Shown here: positions 54,594-64,000 of the stretch, one piece after another | How positions within the stretch are numbered: the stretch's first letter is position 1 | Layout: each line of letters starts with the position of its first letter | NCBI GenBank assembly: GCA_021014325.1 | Contig: CM037471.1 | Coordinates: 18,930,818 to 18,994,817, forward strand | Reading direction: 5' to 3' | From: Plazaster borealis | Lineage: Eukaryota > Echinodermata > Asteroidea > Forcipulatida > Labidiasteridae | Length of the DNA: 64,000 nt | Made by a program: the position numbers and the translations under genes | The notes under the pieces: model-generated | Told to the model about the DNA's origin: nothing | The model's input: the letters and a program-made list of their open reading frames with translations, nothing else | The model's database searches: none

Positions 54594-57500
54594 GTAATGT
54601 TCATGAGGTGAACGAAGAGGGAGGTACATGTTTATACAAAACCTTGGTTAACTGAAGTTAAACCAGCATCTTTATCACCTCTTGCATGAGGCTCCCATGA
54701 TCAAAATTATCTTCAAGAATAGAATATATATGCAAATTTCACGGGTGTTTGAACGTTGTGACCGAGTTAGTTTCCTTTATTCACATGTCAAAGCAATGTA
54801 CTTGAGAATCCAAAGTTATTAAATGGTCGAGTTACTGGCAGACTTGCACAAGAATTATTATGCAAGTGTTCCATTTATACATCGTCTTCATTGATCAATC
54901 AACTGCTATGGCAGAGATAGAATCAGTTTTGTTCTTAATTATAGTCAAGACAAACTTCAAACTGTCTACATTATTTACTTTTTTTCATTTCATTTCATTT
55001 ACTACTTCTGGTTCTGAAGCCATTGGACTCTCGGAAAAGCAAACTTAATCACTACACTAGTCAAGAATCCAATGGATGGGAGAAGACAATGAAGGAAGTT
55101 TCAGTTTTAGATTTAGGAGGAAAACCCTAGATAATTATTTCAGGGAAAACCCACGCAGTCAGGTAGGGACTGAAAACCAAATCCAATACAGTGCCCCCGG
55201 TGGGATTCGAATAGGGGTCCTAGAGGTGGAAGGCGAGGAAAGATACCATTATGCCAACCCGGCCTCCCAACTCCACACATTCTTTAAATCTTTCTACAGA
55301 GCTCTGGCGGTATTCTAGCCATTCCAGGGAATGAAGAGGAGCTGTTGAGCATCTTAACAGTGACATCTCAACATCTGGTCGATGTCTGGCTTGGTTTCAC
55401 AGACATGGTTGATGAGGGCGTCTTCTTAGATGTCAACAGCAACGCCATGGTGTTTAATAACTTTGCACCTGGGGAACCCAATGATCTCGGAGGGGAAGAT
55501 TGTGTGGAATTGTACCAAAATGGCTACATGAATGATTTAGCCTGCGAGAGTACGAAGAGTTTCGTTTGCACTGCCGACGCATCAGGTAACACAGGCCTTA
55601 ATATGTTTGCCCATAGAGCCGACCTTAACACGCACCCCATCATTATTTGTAAAAATAACTTTTTGAGGAAATGACAATTAGAATTTGTTTACAAAGATGT
55701 AGAGTTTAAATTATCATCTTGACTTTTATCTTCATAGACATATTACAAAGTAAAACTGTTTGTTTATATTAATGCCAACAACGTCAAAGTAATGTTTAAG
55801 ACCTTGTGATGAGTAATGGTATAGTTTTCGACAGCACCATGTGGGCGATGTGCAAGGATTGCAGGATTTGATTTCACAAAACACTAAAGTTCATGAGTTG
55901 TCAGTATTAACTATAGTAATTTGTATTTTGACATTTTGCTTAGCAGTTCAGATTGATTTGGACTTAAGATCAATCTTGGCTCTTTGTGAAATCGGCCGCA
56001 TGATTCAATTTCACAAAACACTAAGATCCATATCTTTAGGGCCCTGTCACATGAGGCAACCTTTACAGGCAACTTGGAGGCAACCAAGTGCAGTGCATGC
56101 TACAGGATCGCACAGGAGTAATTTTTGAAACAGTGTCTTACGATCCCCAAGAAAAATATGTGAACATTCAAATGTGAATGCCTTTGATTCATGGAGATTG
56201 CCTGAAACTGGTTGCCTGTAAATTGCCTCGTGTGACATGGGCCTTAATAAGATGTCTATACTGCCTTTGTGATTTGTATCGATTGCTTTATAGCAGTTCC
56301 GATTAATACACATCTTAAGATCAATCTTAGCTTTCTGTGAAATCGTCCCCAGGTTACAATAAATCAAGGTTTGAAGAAACATCAACAGTAGGATACATAG
56401 CCCAATCGATGAGAAGTTTACATTTTTTCAAATATTTACTCGTTTCATGAATTTCTTACTGCAAGGCATCCAGCAGTTCCCCTGTCGCTGCCCAGCATCA
56501 TGGATAGAGTTTGGCGGGGATTGCTACAGATTCTTTGGCCTTTCCAGGAACTTCGATGAAAGCGAGGCAAACTGTGGGAGCTATGCCAACGGCCCTAACG
56601 GCCGACCAGCTCATCTCGCCTCTATCTCGTGTGATGAGGAAAACGAGTTTGTGACTGGGCTGATCGATAGATCATGGCCTGGTAGTGAATCAAAGAGGTA
56701 AACAATTTGAGGAAAATGTAAAACTCATACATTTCATTATCATCATCATTAGGGCAATTTCAGAGAGCTGCTTAAGCACAAAAAGTAGCTAAGCACAACA
56801 AAATTATGCTTACCAAACTAAGGTTACCAGCCAAACTACCATTTCACGTGAACAATTTGTGACTAGGTATCCTGCTCATTTCTGCTAAGCAGAAAATTTT
56901 TAAACAATATTTTCTGCTTAAGCAACTCTATGAAATTGGGCCCTGGTATCCGGAACTGCTCATTTTTGCTTAACAGATAATTGGCGTGAGAAGGCTTGTT
57001 TCAAAATGCCCCGTTATTGCGGCCGGAAACGGCCACAAGATTGGTTCTCTTCCACTTGAACCAAAAAGGTCAAAGTACAGCTCATCACGTCCTGAATTGA
57101 CATTTTCCAATGTATTCCATGTTAACATATAGTGACGATGTTTCTAAAACAAAACAAATTAATTTCTGTTTCATTTAATTTTTTTCAGACACTTTTACAA
57201 GAAAAACATGGTGTCAAAACTCAACAAAATTAGTCATGTCTGGGCGTATGGTGATGATTATACAAAAATGAATGGTCTCTAAAGTGTTAAAGTGAACATA
57301 ATATTCAATAATATTGTTCATTTTTTGTAGGACATGGATAGGCGGTTCCGACAGAGGCCAGGAGGGTCAATTTGAGTGGACAGATAACGTAGCGCAAGGA
57401 TACAGCAACTGGAATGTCAACCAACCAGATGACCATAATGAAGTAAATTTAACAGGCCTAGTATACAACCACAAGAGAATTCAAACAATTCCCCAAGAAA

Positions 57501-58497
57501 CGTTTTGACCTAAATGAGAGATTCTAGAAATATCTGGAGGCAATTTCGCTTCGCTCATTATTGGCGATTGCTGCTGGAAGCCATCAAACTAAACACAACA
57601 ACTTTTAATGAAAATTCGCCATCACCTTTATCATGCTGCCACCATCCTGGTCATGTTTCCTGCATCCAGTAACAGTAATGGATGCTTATATTCATTGTAC
57701 AAAAAAGTAAGCAGACTATTTTTCCTCCCAGCCTCGGTTTGGTTACATTGAGTTGAATGGGAGAAAATTAAGATGGCTGCACCATGATAAAGGTCTATTG
57801 TCTGTTCCTAACTTTCAGCCAAGGAAAAGAAAAGTGTTTCTTTATGCCTTTTCAGGTTTCAGGTTTATTTATTCCACAGTATTAAACCACAGAAAGTAAA
57901 TTATAAAGAGTAACATCTGTTTAATGAAATTGGAATAAAGTAAAAGTGATAATGCAGAGGGATCCATTAAAAAGCAAAGCTTGTAGACAATGTCCCTATT
58001 AGTCCATGATCCAGAGGCTGAAATTTCACAAAGGCATTATCACAAAGGCATTTTTCAACAAAATGTAACCTATACCGACAAATACCACTTGATGACTTTA
58101 TTTGAAAAAGTACAGCAGCATTTTGTCAAGGAGAAACCTTGTTGACAGGCAGCCAGCCATGCTTGCCAAGTGTCAATACAATGGCTGTTTGAGTATGCAC
58201 AACTCGTTTTTCACTCTCCATGCCCATGGGCTTAAAAATTATTACTATCTAAGCAGCCGTTGGCATGTGTACATTTTTCCTCTAGTGACATACATATCTT
58301 TTTAACTACAGAATGAACATTGCATTGAAATCAACTTCGGGAATCGTGGTGCTTGGAATGATCTTCCGTGCAGCGTGAAGTGCCCATCAGTCTGCAAAAT
58401 GCCAGTATATGATCCGATGGAAGCCTGCCAAGCACTGGCCGAGCAAATCAACAAACTTGTCGACGAGTGCTACGGAGCAGTTCCCTTTCGAAAATAA
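54441..58497 (+). CDS. Secreted lectin with two C-type lectin domains
   Basis: Five exons (54441-54593, 55300-55585, 56466-56697, 57331-57442, 58312-58497) join with phases 0, 1, 2, 0 into 322 residues. Residues 1-18 (MYSVTFGVVLLLLAGAYA) are a signal peptide. Domain 1 (22 to about 143) has the long-form cysteine pair, WLGF and EPN (110-112). Domain 2 (about 152-288) has WIGG, QPD (255-257) and WND (276-278). A C-terminal tail of about 34 residues carries two more cysteines and no membrane anchor. In the family EPN usually goes with mannose-type and QPD with galactose-type sugars, so the two domains may bind different glycans. Domain 1 has MND for WND and lacks a usual Trp before EPN, so its binding is less certain. 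Likely a secreted immune or matrix lectin. Confidence 0.93.
54594..55299 (+). other. Lectin intron 1
   Basis: It contains a reversed tRNA-derived SINE (55110-55268) just before the exon 2 acceptor. The open frames here are over the SINE and are not coding. Confidence 0.7.
55110..55268 (-). mobile_element. tRNA-derived SINE, reverse orientation
   Basis: It is the reverse complement of the family at 50010-50180: GGAGGAAAACCCT, GAAAACCCACGC, GTAGGGACTGAAAACC and the B-box complement GGGATTCGAAT (about 55203). It ends about 30 bp before lectin exon 2. Confidence 0.75.
55300..55585 (+). CDS. Lectin exon 2: rest of CTLD 1
   Basis: The acceptor TTTCTACAG and donor TCAG|GTAACA bound 286 nt. It encodes SSGGILAIPGNEEELLSIL, VWLGFTDMVDEGVF, FAPGEPNDLGGEDCVELYQN and GYMNDLACESTKSFVC. 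EPN and the ND pair are the calcium-site residues. Confidence 0.94.
55586..56465 (+). other. Lectin intron 2 with nested MITEs
   Basis: Two tandem relatives of an AATTTCACAAAACACTAA...CTTTGTGAAATCG fold-back repeat occupy about 55858-55996 and 56002-56352. The second is split by a separate MITE at 56039-56243. No exon. Confidence 0.7.
56039..56243. mobile_element. GGGCCCTGTCACATGAGGC MITE (Harbinger-like)
   Basis: GGGCCCTGTCACATGAGGCA at the left and TTGCCTCGTGTGACATGGGCC at the right are inverted ends. TTA lies on both sides (56036-56038, 56244-56246), as expected for a three-base target duplication of PIF/Harbinger type. It sits inside another repeat. Confidence 0.75.
56466..56697 (+). CDS. 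Lectin exon 3: first half of CTLD 2
   Basis: The acceptor ACTGCAAG and donor AAGAG|GTAAAC bound 232 nt, phase 1 to 2. It encodes IQQFPCRCPASWIEFGGDCY, RFFGLSRNFDESEANCGSYA and PAHLASISCDEENEFVTGL. This is a typical long-form C-type lectin N-terminal half. Confidence 0.92.
56752..56943. mobile_element. GGGCC-AATTTCAT repeat in lectin intron 3
   Basis: AGGGCAATTTCAGAGAGCTG at the left and CTCTATGAAATTGGGCCC at the right. The inner CTTAAGCACAAAAAGTAGCT and CTGCTAAGCAGAAAATT resemble 3127-3310. The rest of the intron (56944-57330) includes a block shared with 47408-47505. Confidence 0.75.
57331..57442 (+). CDS. Lectin exon 4: QPD segment of CTLD 2
   Basis: The acceptor TTTTTGTAG and donor AATGAA|GTAAAT bound 112 nt, phase 2 to 0. 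It encodes TWIGGSDRGQEGQFEWTDNV and AQGYSNWNVNQPDDHNE. WIGG and the QPD sugar-binding triplet are intact. Confidence 0.93.
57443..58311 (+). other. Lectin intron 4
   Basis: About 0.87 kb, AT-rich. No exon or clear repeat was identified, apart from a short stretch near 57850-57910 (TTTCAGGTTTATTTATTCCA) that resembles an old element end. Confidence 0.6.
58312..58497 (+). CDS. Lectin exon 5: end of CTLD 2 and C-terminal tail
   Basis: The acceptor TAACTACAG starts NEHCIEINFGNRGAWNDLPC, then SVKCPSVCKMPVYDPMEACQ, an amphipathic ALAEQINKLVDECY segment and stop at 58497. AATAAA (58496-58501) overlaps the stop codon. It could serve as polyadenylation signal with an extremely short 3' UTR, but may be chance. 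Confidence 0.93.
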   Translation, partial: NEHCIEINFGNRGAWNDLPCSVKCPSVCKMPVYDPMEACQALAEQINKLVDECYGAVPFRK

Positions 58498-61400
58498 TAA
58501 ATATGGTTCAGTATTCTTAAAATGGTAGCCCACATACACCGCAAATTTTCTCAGAAACAAATTAATTAACATAATGCCAAGGATTGTTTTTTTCCCAGAA
58601 TCTTTTCACTTTCCAACAAAGTCCTAAATGTAGGTCTTTTTTCAATAACTAAATTTAAAAGGGGGTTCGATGTTTGGTGGATTTACCTCCGCTAATTTGG
58701 CAAAACATTTGGTTATACTAAAGAAAACAAATAACGTCTGTACTTTTACTACAAGAATAAAAGATTTTGAGTTTACAATAGTGACTTTTGTTCTAAGAAA
58801 CCTTCATCATGCTGCACCCATATTGGTCATATACCCTATGTGCAACAGCAATAATCAATGCAGATTATCACTAAGCAAAAAAAGCATCGACTATTTTATC
58901 AGTTTGGTCGTACTTTGGTCATACTTTGACCGGTAGAAAACAAAATCGATGTGTCCTGATAAAAATCCTGAAGCATCCCTTTTGTTCCTCATTACAACAT
59001 TGATTATTTATAGTACCCACATTATGCTAAGAATCTATGAAGTACAAAGTTTTTAAAAAATTCCTATCACAGTCTGAAACCCTGTTTATATTCAAAGTGC
59101 TGGATAACTTTTGGCAAACGTTGAACTGTTATTAAATGGCCTTGCGATTCCTTCCTCCAGTGTGAGTCCATAAGTATCACCTAACCCCCAAATAAAACTG
59201 CTGACGCTAAAGAGAGAGACATGATTGGCTATTGACTATCAATTTTGCACAACCCGTCAAACCAAATATGTAAAAATCAATATAATTATAACAGCAATGC
59301 GTGACCTTGGGATTCGCTTTTCCTAGGTCATAAGGCTGCGCGTGTACGTGTGTTATTGACCTATGAAACAAAAAGAAGTCTAGGCCTGCTTGGCAAATGT
59401 GAGCAAGCAACAACAACACACCGCAGCCATACAACGCTGAGCTTAAGGCATTTTAGCATGAACAAAATGAGTAATAAAAGGAAATAATTTAATTTTTAAA
59501 AGCATGTTTCTCCTCATAAAGTGAATGATTGTTGAATGAAGCTGCCTCAATAAAGAAATACATTTATGAAACCGCTTAGAATCGCTGCTGGCATGATTTG
59601 TTGATTATTACTATGCATAATTAAGAACAAGACTCCACCGTTTTCTCCACCTAAAAATATACAAACAATTGGATGCATGTTGAGTGCGTTGTTGCAGAAC
59701 ATAATCACAAGGTGAAATCTGGACTATTCCATTTCACAAAGCAAAGCCGAGTGAAATGGAAAAGCCAGATTTCACCGAGTGATTATATTCTGCAACAATG
59801 CAGGAACGAAATGCATTCAAGATATGTTTTGTATAACACACACATAGATCATTGTTAATTGAATTTATTTCACAATAAACACAAAATAGACACAGAAACT
59901 TGTCCACCCCATACTCTGAATTATTTTTCAAAACCTTTTCAACAAAGTGGACGACCCCATTTAGACACCAACCTTTTCCGGCGGTGCGCTGTGACACAGC
60001 CTTGTTTCGCTGAGACGAAAGGTGGGAACGATTATTTTGGAATTGACGCTGCAAGCATCACTGTAAAGTGTCCCAGCGTCATATATTTATCAATATAGGA
60101 CTCCTATATTAATTTTTGGATACTCGGCAAAGAAAAGTATGACACATGACATGTTCCACCAATCAAATGACAAGGATCTATGTGTGCAGTATATAATATA
60201 TGTTATCACACAATCGTGAGTGCAATTCTAAAAATATAGTTGAAAATAAGACGCAGAGGTGCTCTATAATATTTCCTTATTCCACGAATTTATCATCCAG
60301 CCAGAGAAAAATAAGAATTAAAACTCAACCAAACAATTATGTTCATTAAGTGAGTGACAGGCTGTTTACTCGTGAATCGGTAAGCTATTTTGCTAAGCTG
60401 CACATTTGCTGTGTGCTGTATTTGCACCATGACGACCAGCATAACACGCAAGACGTGTGAGTGCTGAACAAGCGTGCAATTGCATATGCACAAACCTACA
60501 ATATGAAAGCACAAACATTGTTCAATTATGCACTACGATATAAATTTTTACAGCTATAGGTCATATACTACACTGCTATCGACCAATCAGATTTGATGAT
60601 TCACGGGAGCTGAACGATAAAAACAAATTACAGTACTAAATACAGATATGTACATCTATTTAAATACAAGTTCAAAAAAAAATAAACAATCTTTTGACAC
60701 TATTTACACATAAAGAGTACTTTTTTTCCCCAAACATTTTTGTCAGTAACTAGTATAAAAACATATAGTCACAAGGCACTAGAAGTAAACAATTTTTCCA
60801 AGGTGAAAACAAGTGAATAACTGGACGGACAGAATGGCCCAGACTAGATGTGATGGTTGAGAGCACATTCCAATGCTGATGGTCTTCATCAATTTATTAA
60901 ACCAAACAAACAGAATGGAATGTATTCACATGCACTTTAAAGTTGCATGGCCCGACTTTTCGCTGAAAGAATTTCTGTGTGTTGTTTTTTCCAGGAATGA
61001 ATTTTGACAGATGATGCTGTTTCAAAACAAAAAACATACAAAATGGACAATGCACAAAATACATTTCACATGCAAAATCATGTGAACATGGATGGCAGAT
61101 TTTTTTGTGCAATACATTTTAATAAATGAAAGCTTATAACTTTCATTTTGGAGTCAATTCGGCTAAAACGTTCTCTATGGCATTTATATGCACAAGTTTT
61201 TGAATGTTTTTCATTTTGAAACAACATCATCCGTCAAAATTCGTAAACAGAAACAAAAATTAACTTATTATTTTGGCGAATCTCAGGCCATGCATTGTCA
61301 ACATGTATTCAGCAGACATGATATTTTTTCTACTTAAATCTGATTTCCAATTATATGTCTATAAAAAAAATTCTATAAAAACCGTTACCATATGTACATG

Positions 61401-61514
61401 TAGGTCAGTCCTTGTTACTCAATAAAATTGTCCTCCTTTTTTCCACGGGCCAAGTATCATGCCTGAACTCAGGGAATGTGACAAAATGTCAGCAGTGTCA
61501 TAATGAAACAGTGC
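58498..61514. other. Intergenic region between convergent lectin and WD40 genes
   Basis: No coding exon. It includes a palindromic element (59672-59817). The right part (about 60890-61514) is probably the 3' UTR of the WD40 gene; TTTATT at 60892 is a possible minus-strand polyadenylation signal. Confidence 0.55.
59672..59817. mobile_element. Palindromic GTTGCAGAA element
   Basis: The left arm (GTTGTTGCAGAACATAATCA, AAGGTGAAATCTGG, CCATTTCAC) is complementary to the right arm (GTGAAATGG, CCAGATTTCACC, TGATTATATTCTGCAACAA). A half copy is at about 10420-10530, also followed by ACACATAGATC. Confidence 0.8.
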
Positions 61515-61641
61515 TCAACCAGACGTGTTGAAGTTCCAGATCTTGAGTTTATAGTCAGAGCAGGCGCCAATAATCCTAGTCTCATCGAAGTAGATACTGT
61601 TGATCTGAGTACCACTGTGCAGGGTATGGTTGCTGCTATCG
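61515..61641 (-). CDS. WD40 gene last exon
   Basis: The acceptor TTGTTACAG opens 127 nt. It completes a Gly codon and reads DSSNHTLHSGTQINSIYF, DETRIIGACSDYKLKIWNFN, TSG-TGA. IIGACSDYKLKIWNF is the C-D strand pair of a closing WD40 blade. Confidence 0.9.
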
Positions 61642-63836
61642 CTGTAACAAGAAGAAAAAAGTTTAATTAAAACACTGTTTTAAACTTGTGGTATTCGGAT
61701 GAAATCCCAAACTGACAGAGATGATGCAGGAAAAACAAACAAGATGTTTTGAATCATTAAATTAAGAGGATTCATAAACATTGCTTCATCGGAGAGTAAC
61801 TTAGAGCCTTTTCCAAACCTCGGCTTGGGCTGCGGTCTGGGCTCAGTTATCAATTTTGGAGCAGTGTACATTTTGCACAATGTTTCCAAAATCAAATGGA
61901 GCCTGGAGCCCGGAGACGGAGCATAAGCCGAAAAAGCCATTATAGTGTCTAGTTTTCAAGAAACAAAACCATAAAATTCTCATCGACATGAGATACTATC
62001 TCTATACGAATAAAGGTTCTTATAAAGGTTCTTACCCATCTAGGTTCCAGGTCTGAGGTTCTTATAAAGGTTCTTACCCATCTAGGTTCCAGGTCTGAGG
62101 TTCTTATAAAGGTTCTTACCCATCTAGGTTCCAGGTCTGAGGTTCTTATAAAGGTTCTTACCCATCTAGGTTCCAGGTCTGAGGTTCTTATAAAGGTTCT
62201 TACCCATCTAGGTTCCAGGTCTGAGGTTCTTATAAAGGTTCTTACCCATCTAGGTTCCAGGTCTGAGGTTCTTATAAAGGTTCTTACCCATCTAGGTTCC
62301 AGGTCTGAGGTTCTTATAAAGGTTCTTACCCATCTAGGTTCCAGGTCTGAGGTTCTTATAAAGGTTCTTAACTATCTAGGTTCCAGAAACTAAGGTTCTT
62401 ATAAAGATTCTTCACCATCTAGGTTCCAGAAATAAGGTTTTAAAGGTTCTTACCCACCTAGGTTCCAGAAACTAAGGTTCTTATAAAGATTCTTACTCAC
62501 CTAGGTTCCAGTACTTAGGTTCTTATAAAGGTTCTTGCCCATCTAGGTTCCAGTACTTAGGCTCTTATAATGGTTCTTACCCATCTAGGTTCCAGAAACT
62601 AAGGTTCTTATAAAGATTCTTACTCACCTAGGTTCCAGTACTTAGGTTCTTATAAAGGTTCTTGCCCATCTAGGTTCCAGTACTTAGGTTCTAATAATGG
62701 TTCTTACCCATCTAGGTTCCAGAAACTAAGGTTCTTATAAAGATTCTTACTCACCTAGGTTCCAGTACTTAGGTTCTTATAAAGGTTCTTGCCCATCTAG
62801 GTTCCAGTACTTAGGTTCTTATAAAGGTTCTTGCCCATCTAGGTTCCAGTACTTAGGTTCTTATAAAGGTTCTTGCCCATCTAGGTTCCAGTACTTAGGT
62901 TCTTATAATGGTTCTTACCCATCTAGGTTCCAGAAACTAAGGTTCTTATAAAGATTCTTACTCACCTAGGTTCCAGTACTTAGGTTCTTATAAAGGTTCT
63001 TGCCCATCTAGATTCCAGTACTTAGGTTCTTATAAAGGTTCTTGCCCATCTAGGTTCCAGTACTTAGGTTCTTATACAGGATCTTACCCATCTAGGTTCA
63101 AGTACTTAGGTTCTAATAAAGGTTCTTGCCCATCTAGGTTCCAGTACTTAGGTTCTTATAATGGTTCTTGCCCATCTAGGTTCCAGAAACTAAGGTTCTT
63201 ATAAAGATTCTTACTCACCTAGGTTCCAGTACTTAGGTTCTTATACAGGATCTTACCATCTAGATTCCAGTACAAAGGTTATTATAAAGTTTCTTACCCA
63301 TCTATGATCAGTACTTAGGTTCTTATACAGGTTCTTACCCATCTAGGTTCAAGTACTTAGGTTCTAATAAAGGTTCTTACCAATCTATGATCAGTACTAA
63401 GGTTCTTTTAAAGATTCTTACCCATCTAGGTCCCAGTACTTGACCATTCCATCTTGACCAGCAGTAACCAAAAACCCTTTTGGTACGTCAGGGTCACTTG
63501 TATCGTCCACTCGAAGCCCAACACTCTCAACCCTTGTAAAACAAAAATTTCCAAAAACAATTTCACAAACATCATCAAAGTACTTATTCGAAACATCTTA
63601 GGATGATAATTCGCGATTTTAAAGGAAGATTATTACCCATAATGATCTCACCGTTTTTCATGTTCTTCAAATGTCTTGATGCAACTGGCTGTTTCTAGCC
63701 TCCAGAGGGAGACAGTCTCCCCAACAGCGCAGGTGAAGTAACCGCGGTGATATCTCAAACCCATGATGGATGTAGACTGACTAGCCCAGATTACTTTGGT
63801 GTAGCGACCCGTCTCTACACTCCAAACACGAATGGT
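61515..63836 (-). CDS. WD40-repeat protein, C-terminal three exons (partial)
   Basis: Exons 63836-63652, 63532-63422 and 61641-61515 join with phases 2 and 2 into about 140 codons ending TGA. They encode three to four WD40 blades: TIRVWSVETGRYTKVIWASQ, VSLWRLETASCIKTFEEHEK, GFLVTAGQDGMVKYWDLDG and IIGACSDYKLKIWNFNTSG. A WD40 propeller gives a binding platform, but no other domain is in the window, so the protein cannot be named. An F-box/WD or similar scaffold is possible but only a guess. The 5' part lies beyond position 64000. The last intron holds a tandem array made from the exon end. Confidence 0.88.
62021..63420. repeat. 42-bp tandem array derived from an exon/splice-donor junction
   Basis: About 33 units of 42 bp. 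In the left third they are nearly identical (AAAGGTTCTTACCCATCTAG then GTTCCAGGTCTGAGGTTCTT); the right part is more varied. On the minus strand the unit contains AGTACTGGAACCTAGATGG|GTAAGAACC. The adjacent real exon end at 63422 reads AGTACTGGGACCTAGATGG|GTAAGAATC. The array is therefore a multiplied copy of that exon end and donor. Many units read GGCAAG instead of GGTAAG. Confidence 0.95.
63422..63532 (-). CDS. WD40 gene penultimate exon
   Basis: The acceptor GTTTTACAAG and donor GATGG|GTAAGA bound 111 nt encoding VESVGLRVDDTSDPDVPKGF and LVTAGQDGMVKYWDLD. The last 19 bases plus the donor are the apparent source of the tandem array that follows in the intron. Confidence 0.92.
63652..63836 (-). 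CDS. WD40 gene third-last exon
   Basis: The acceptor CTCTTTCAG and donor AAACG|GTGAGA bound 185 nt encoding TIRVWSVETGRYTKVIWASQ, STSIMGLRYHRGYFTCAVGE and TVSLWRLETASCIKTFEEHE. It starts in phase 0. Upstream (63837-64000) is intron sequence up to the window edge. Confidence 0.92.
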
Positions 63837-64000
63837 CTGAAAGAGAAAGAAGTATTTCAATTATTTTCAAACCAATAAAATGATTCCCAAATCCAACACA
63901 AATGTCTCAGCTTGAAGTGAAGAATGTAAAGACAGATTGAAGTCGAAACAGTCTGTTTTTCTCGGTCTGCCTTTCTCTTACTAGGTATGATATTTTAGAT

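Noticed and set aside
55076..55318. 80-residue ORF before lectin exon 2
   Set aside because: Most of it covers a reversed SINE; only the last bases overlap the true exon in another context.
62021..63420. CRISPR-like array of regular repeats
   Set aside because: Units are contiguous tandem repeats without unique spacers, in an animal intron, and their origin from the neighbouring exon end is visible.

Overview
The window looks like nuclear DNA of an invertebrate deuterostome, most likely an echinoderm. This is inferred from spliced genes with GT-AG introns, an AT-rich background, dense palindromic MITE-like repeats and tRNA-derived SINEs, and proteins close to vertebrate TGFBR1 and ASB8 but with invertebrate-style introns. 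I could not search a database, so the organism is not proven.

Layout. (1) 1-84, plus strand: the last 27 codons of an unidentified gene, followed by about 6 kb of 3' UTR or intergenic DNA. (2) 44157 down to 12928, minus strand: a complete ten-exon TGF-beta superfamily type I receptor of the ALK4/5/7 (TGFBR1) class, 573 aa. Its exons encode a signal peptide, a cysteine-rich ectodomain in two exons, a Kunitz/BPTI domain, a transmembrane segment with GS box, and a kinase in five exons. (3) 47003-51195, plus strand: a complete three-exon ASB8-like ankyrin/SOCS-box gene, 288 aa, divergent from the receptor. (4) 54441-58497, plus strand: a complete five-exon secreted lectin with two C-type lectin domains, 322 aa, behind a TATA box. 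(5) 63836 down to 61515, minus strand: the last three exons of a WD40-repeat gene that continues past the window edge.

The main discovery candidate is exon 4 of the receptor (26079-26240). It encodes a perfectly spaced six-cysteine Kunitz domain between the ligand-binding domain and the membrane. It is a symmetric phase 1-1 exon, so it can be included or skipped in frame (573 or 519 aa). I know of no type I receptor with such a domain. The second striking item is a 42-bp tandem array (about 62021-63420) in the last intron of the WD40 gene. Its unit is a copy of that gene's own exon end plus 5' splice site, repeated about 33 times.

The rest is repeat-rich. There are several families with TTAA target sites, one caught nested inside another repeat; fold-back MITEs; a roughly 450-bp element present in opposite orientations at 8.1-8.6 and 43.3-43.8 kb; five tRNA-derived SINEs; LINE 3' ends; hammerhead-like motifs beside a possible Penelope-type remnant; and a short interstitial telomeric tract.
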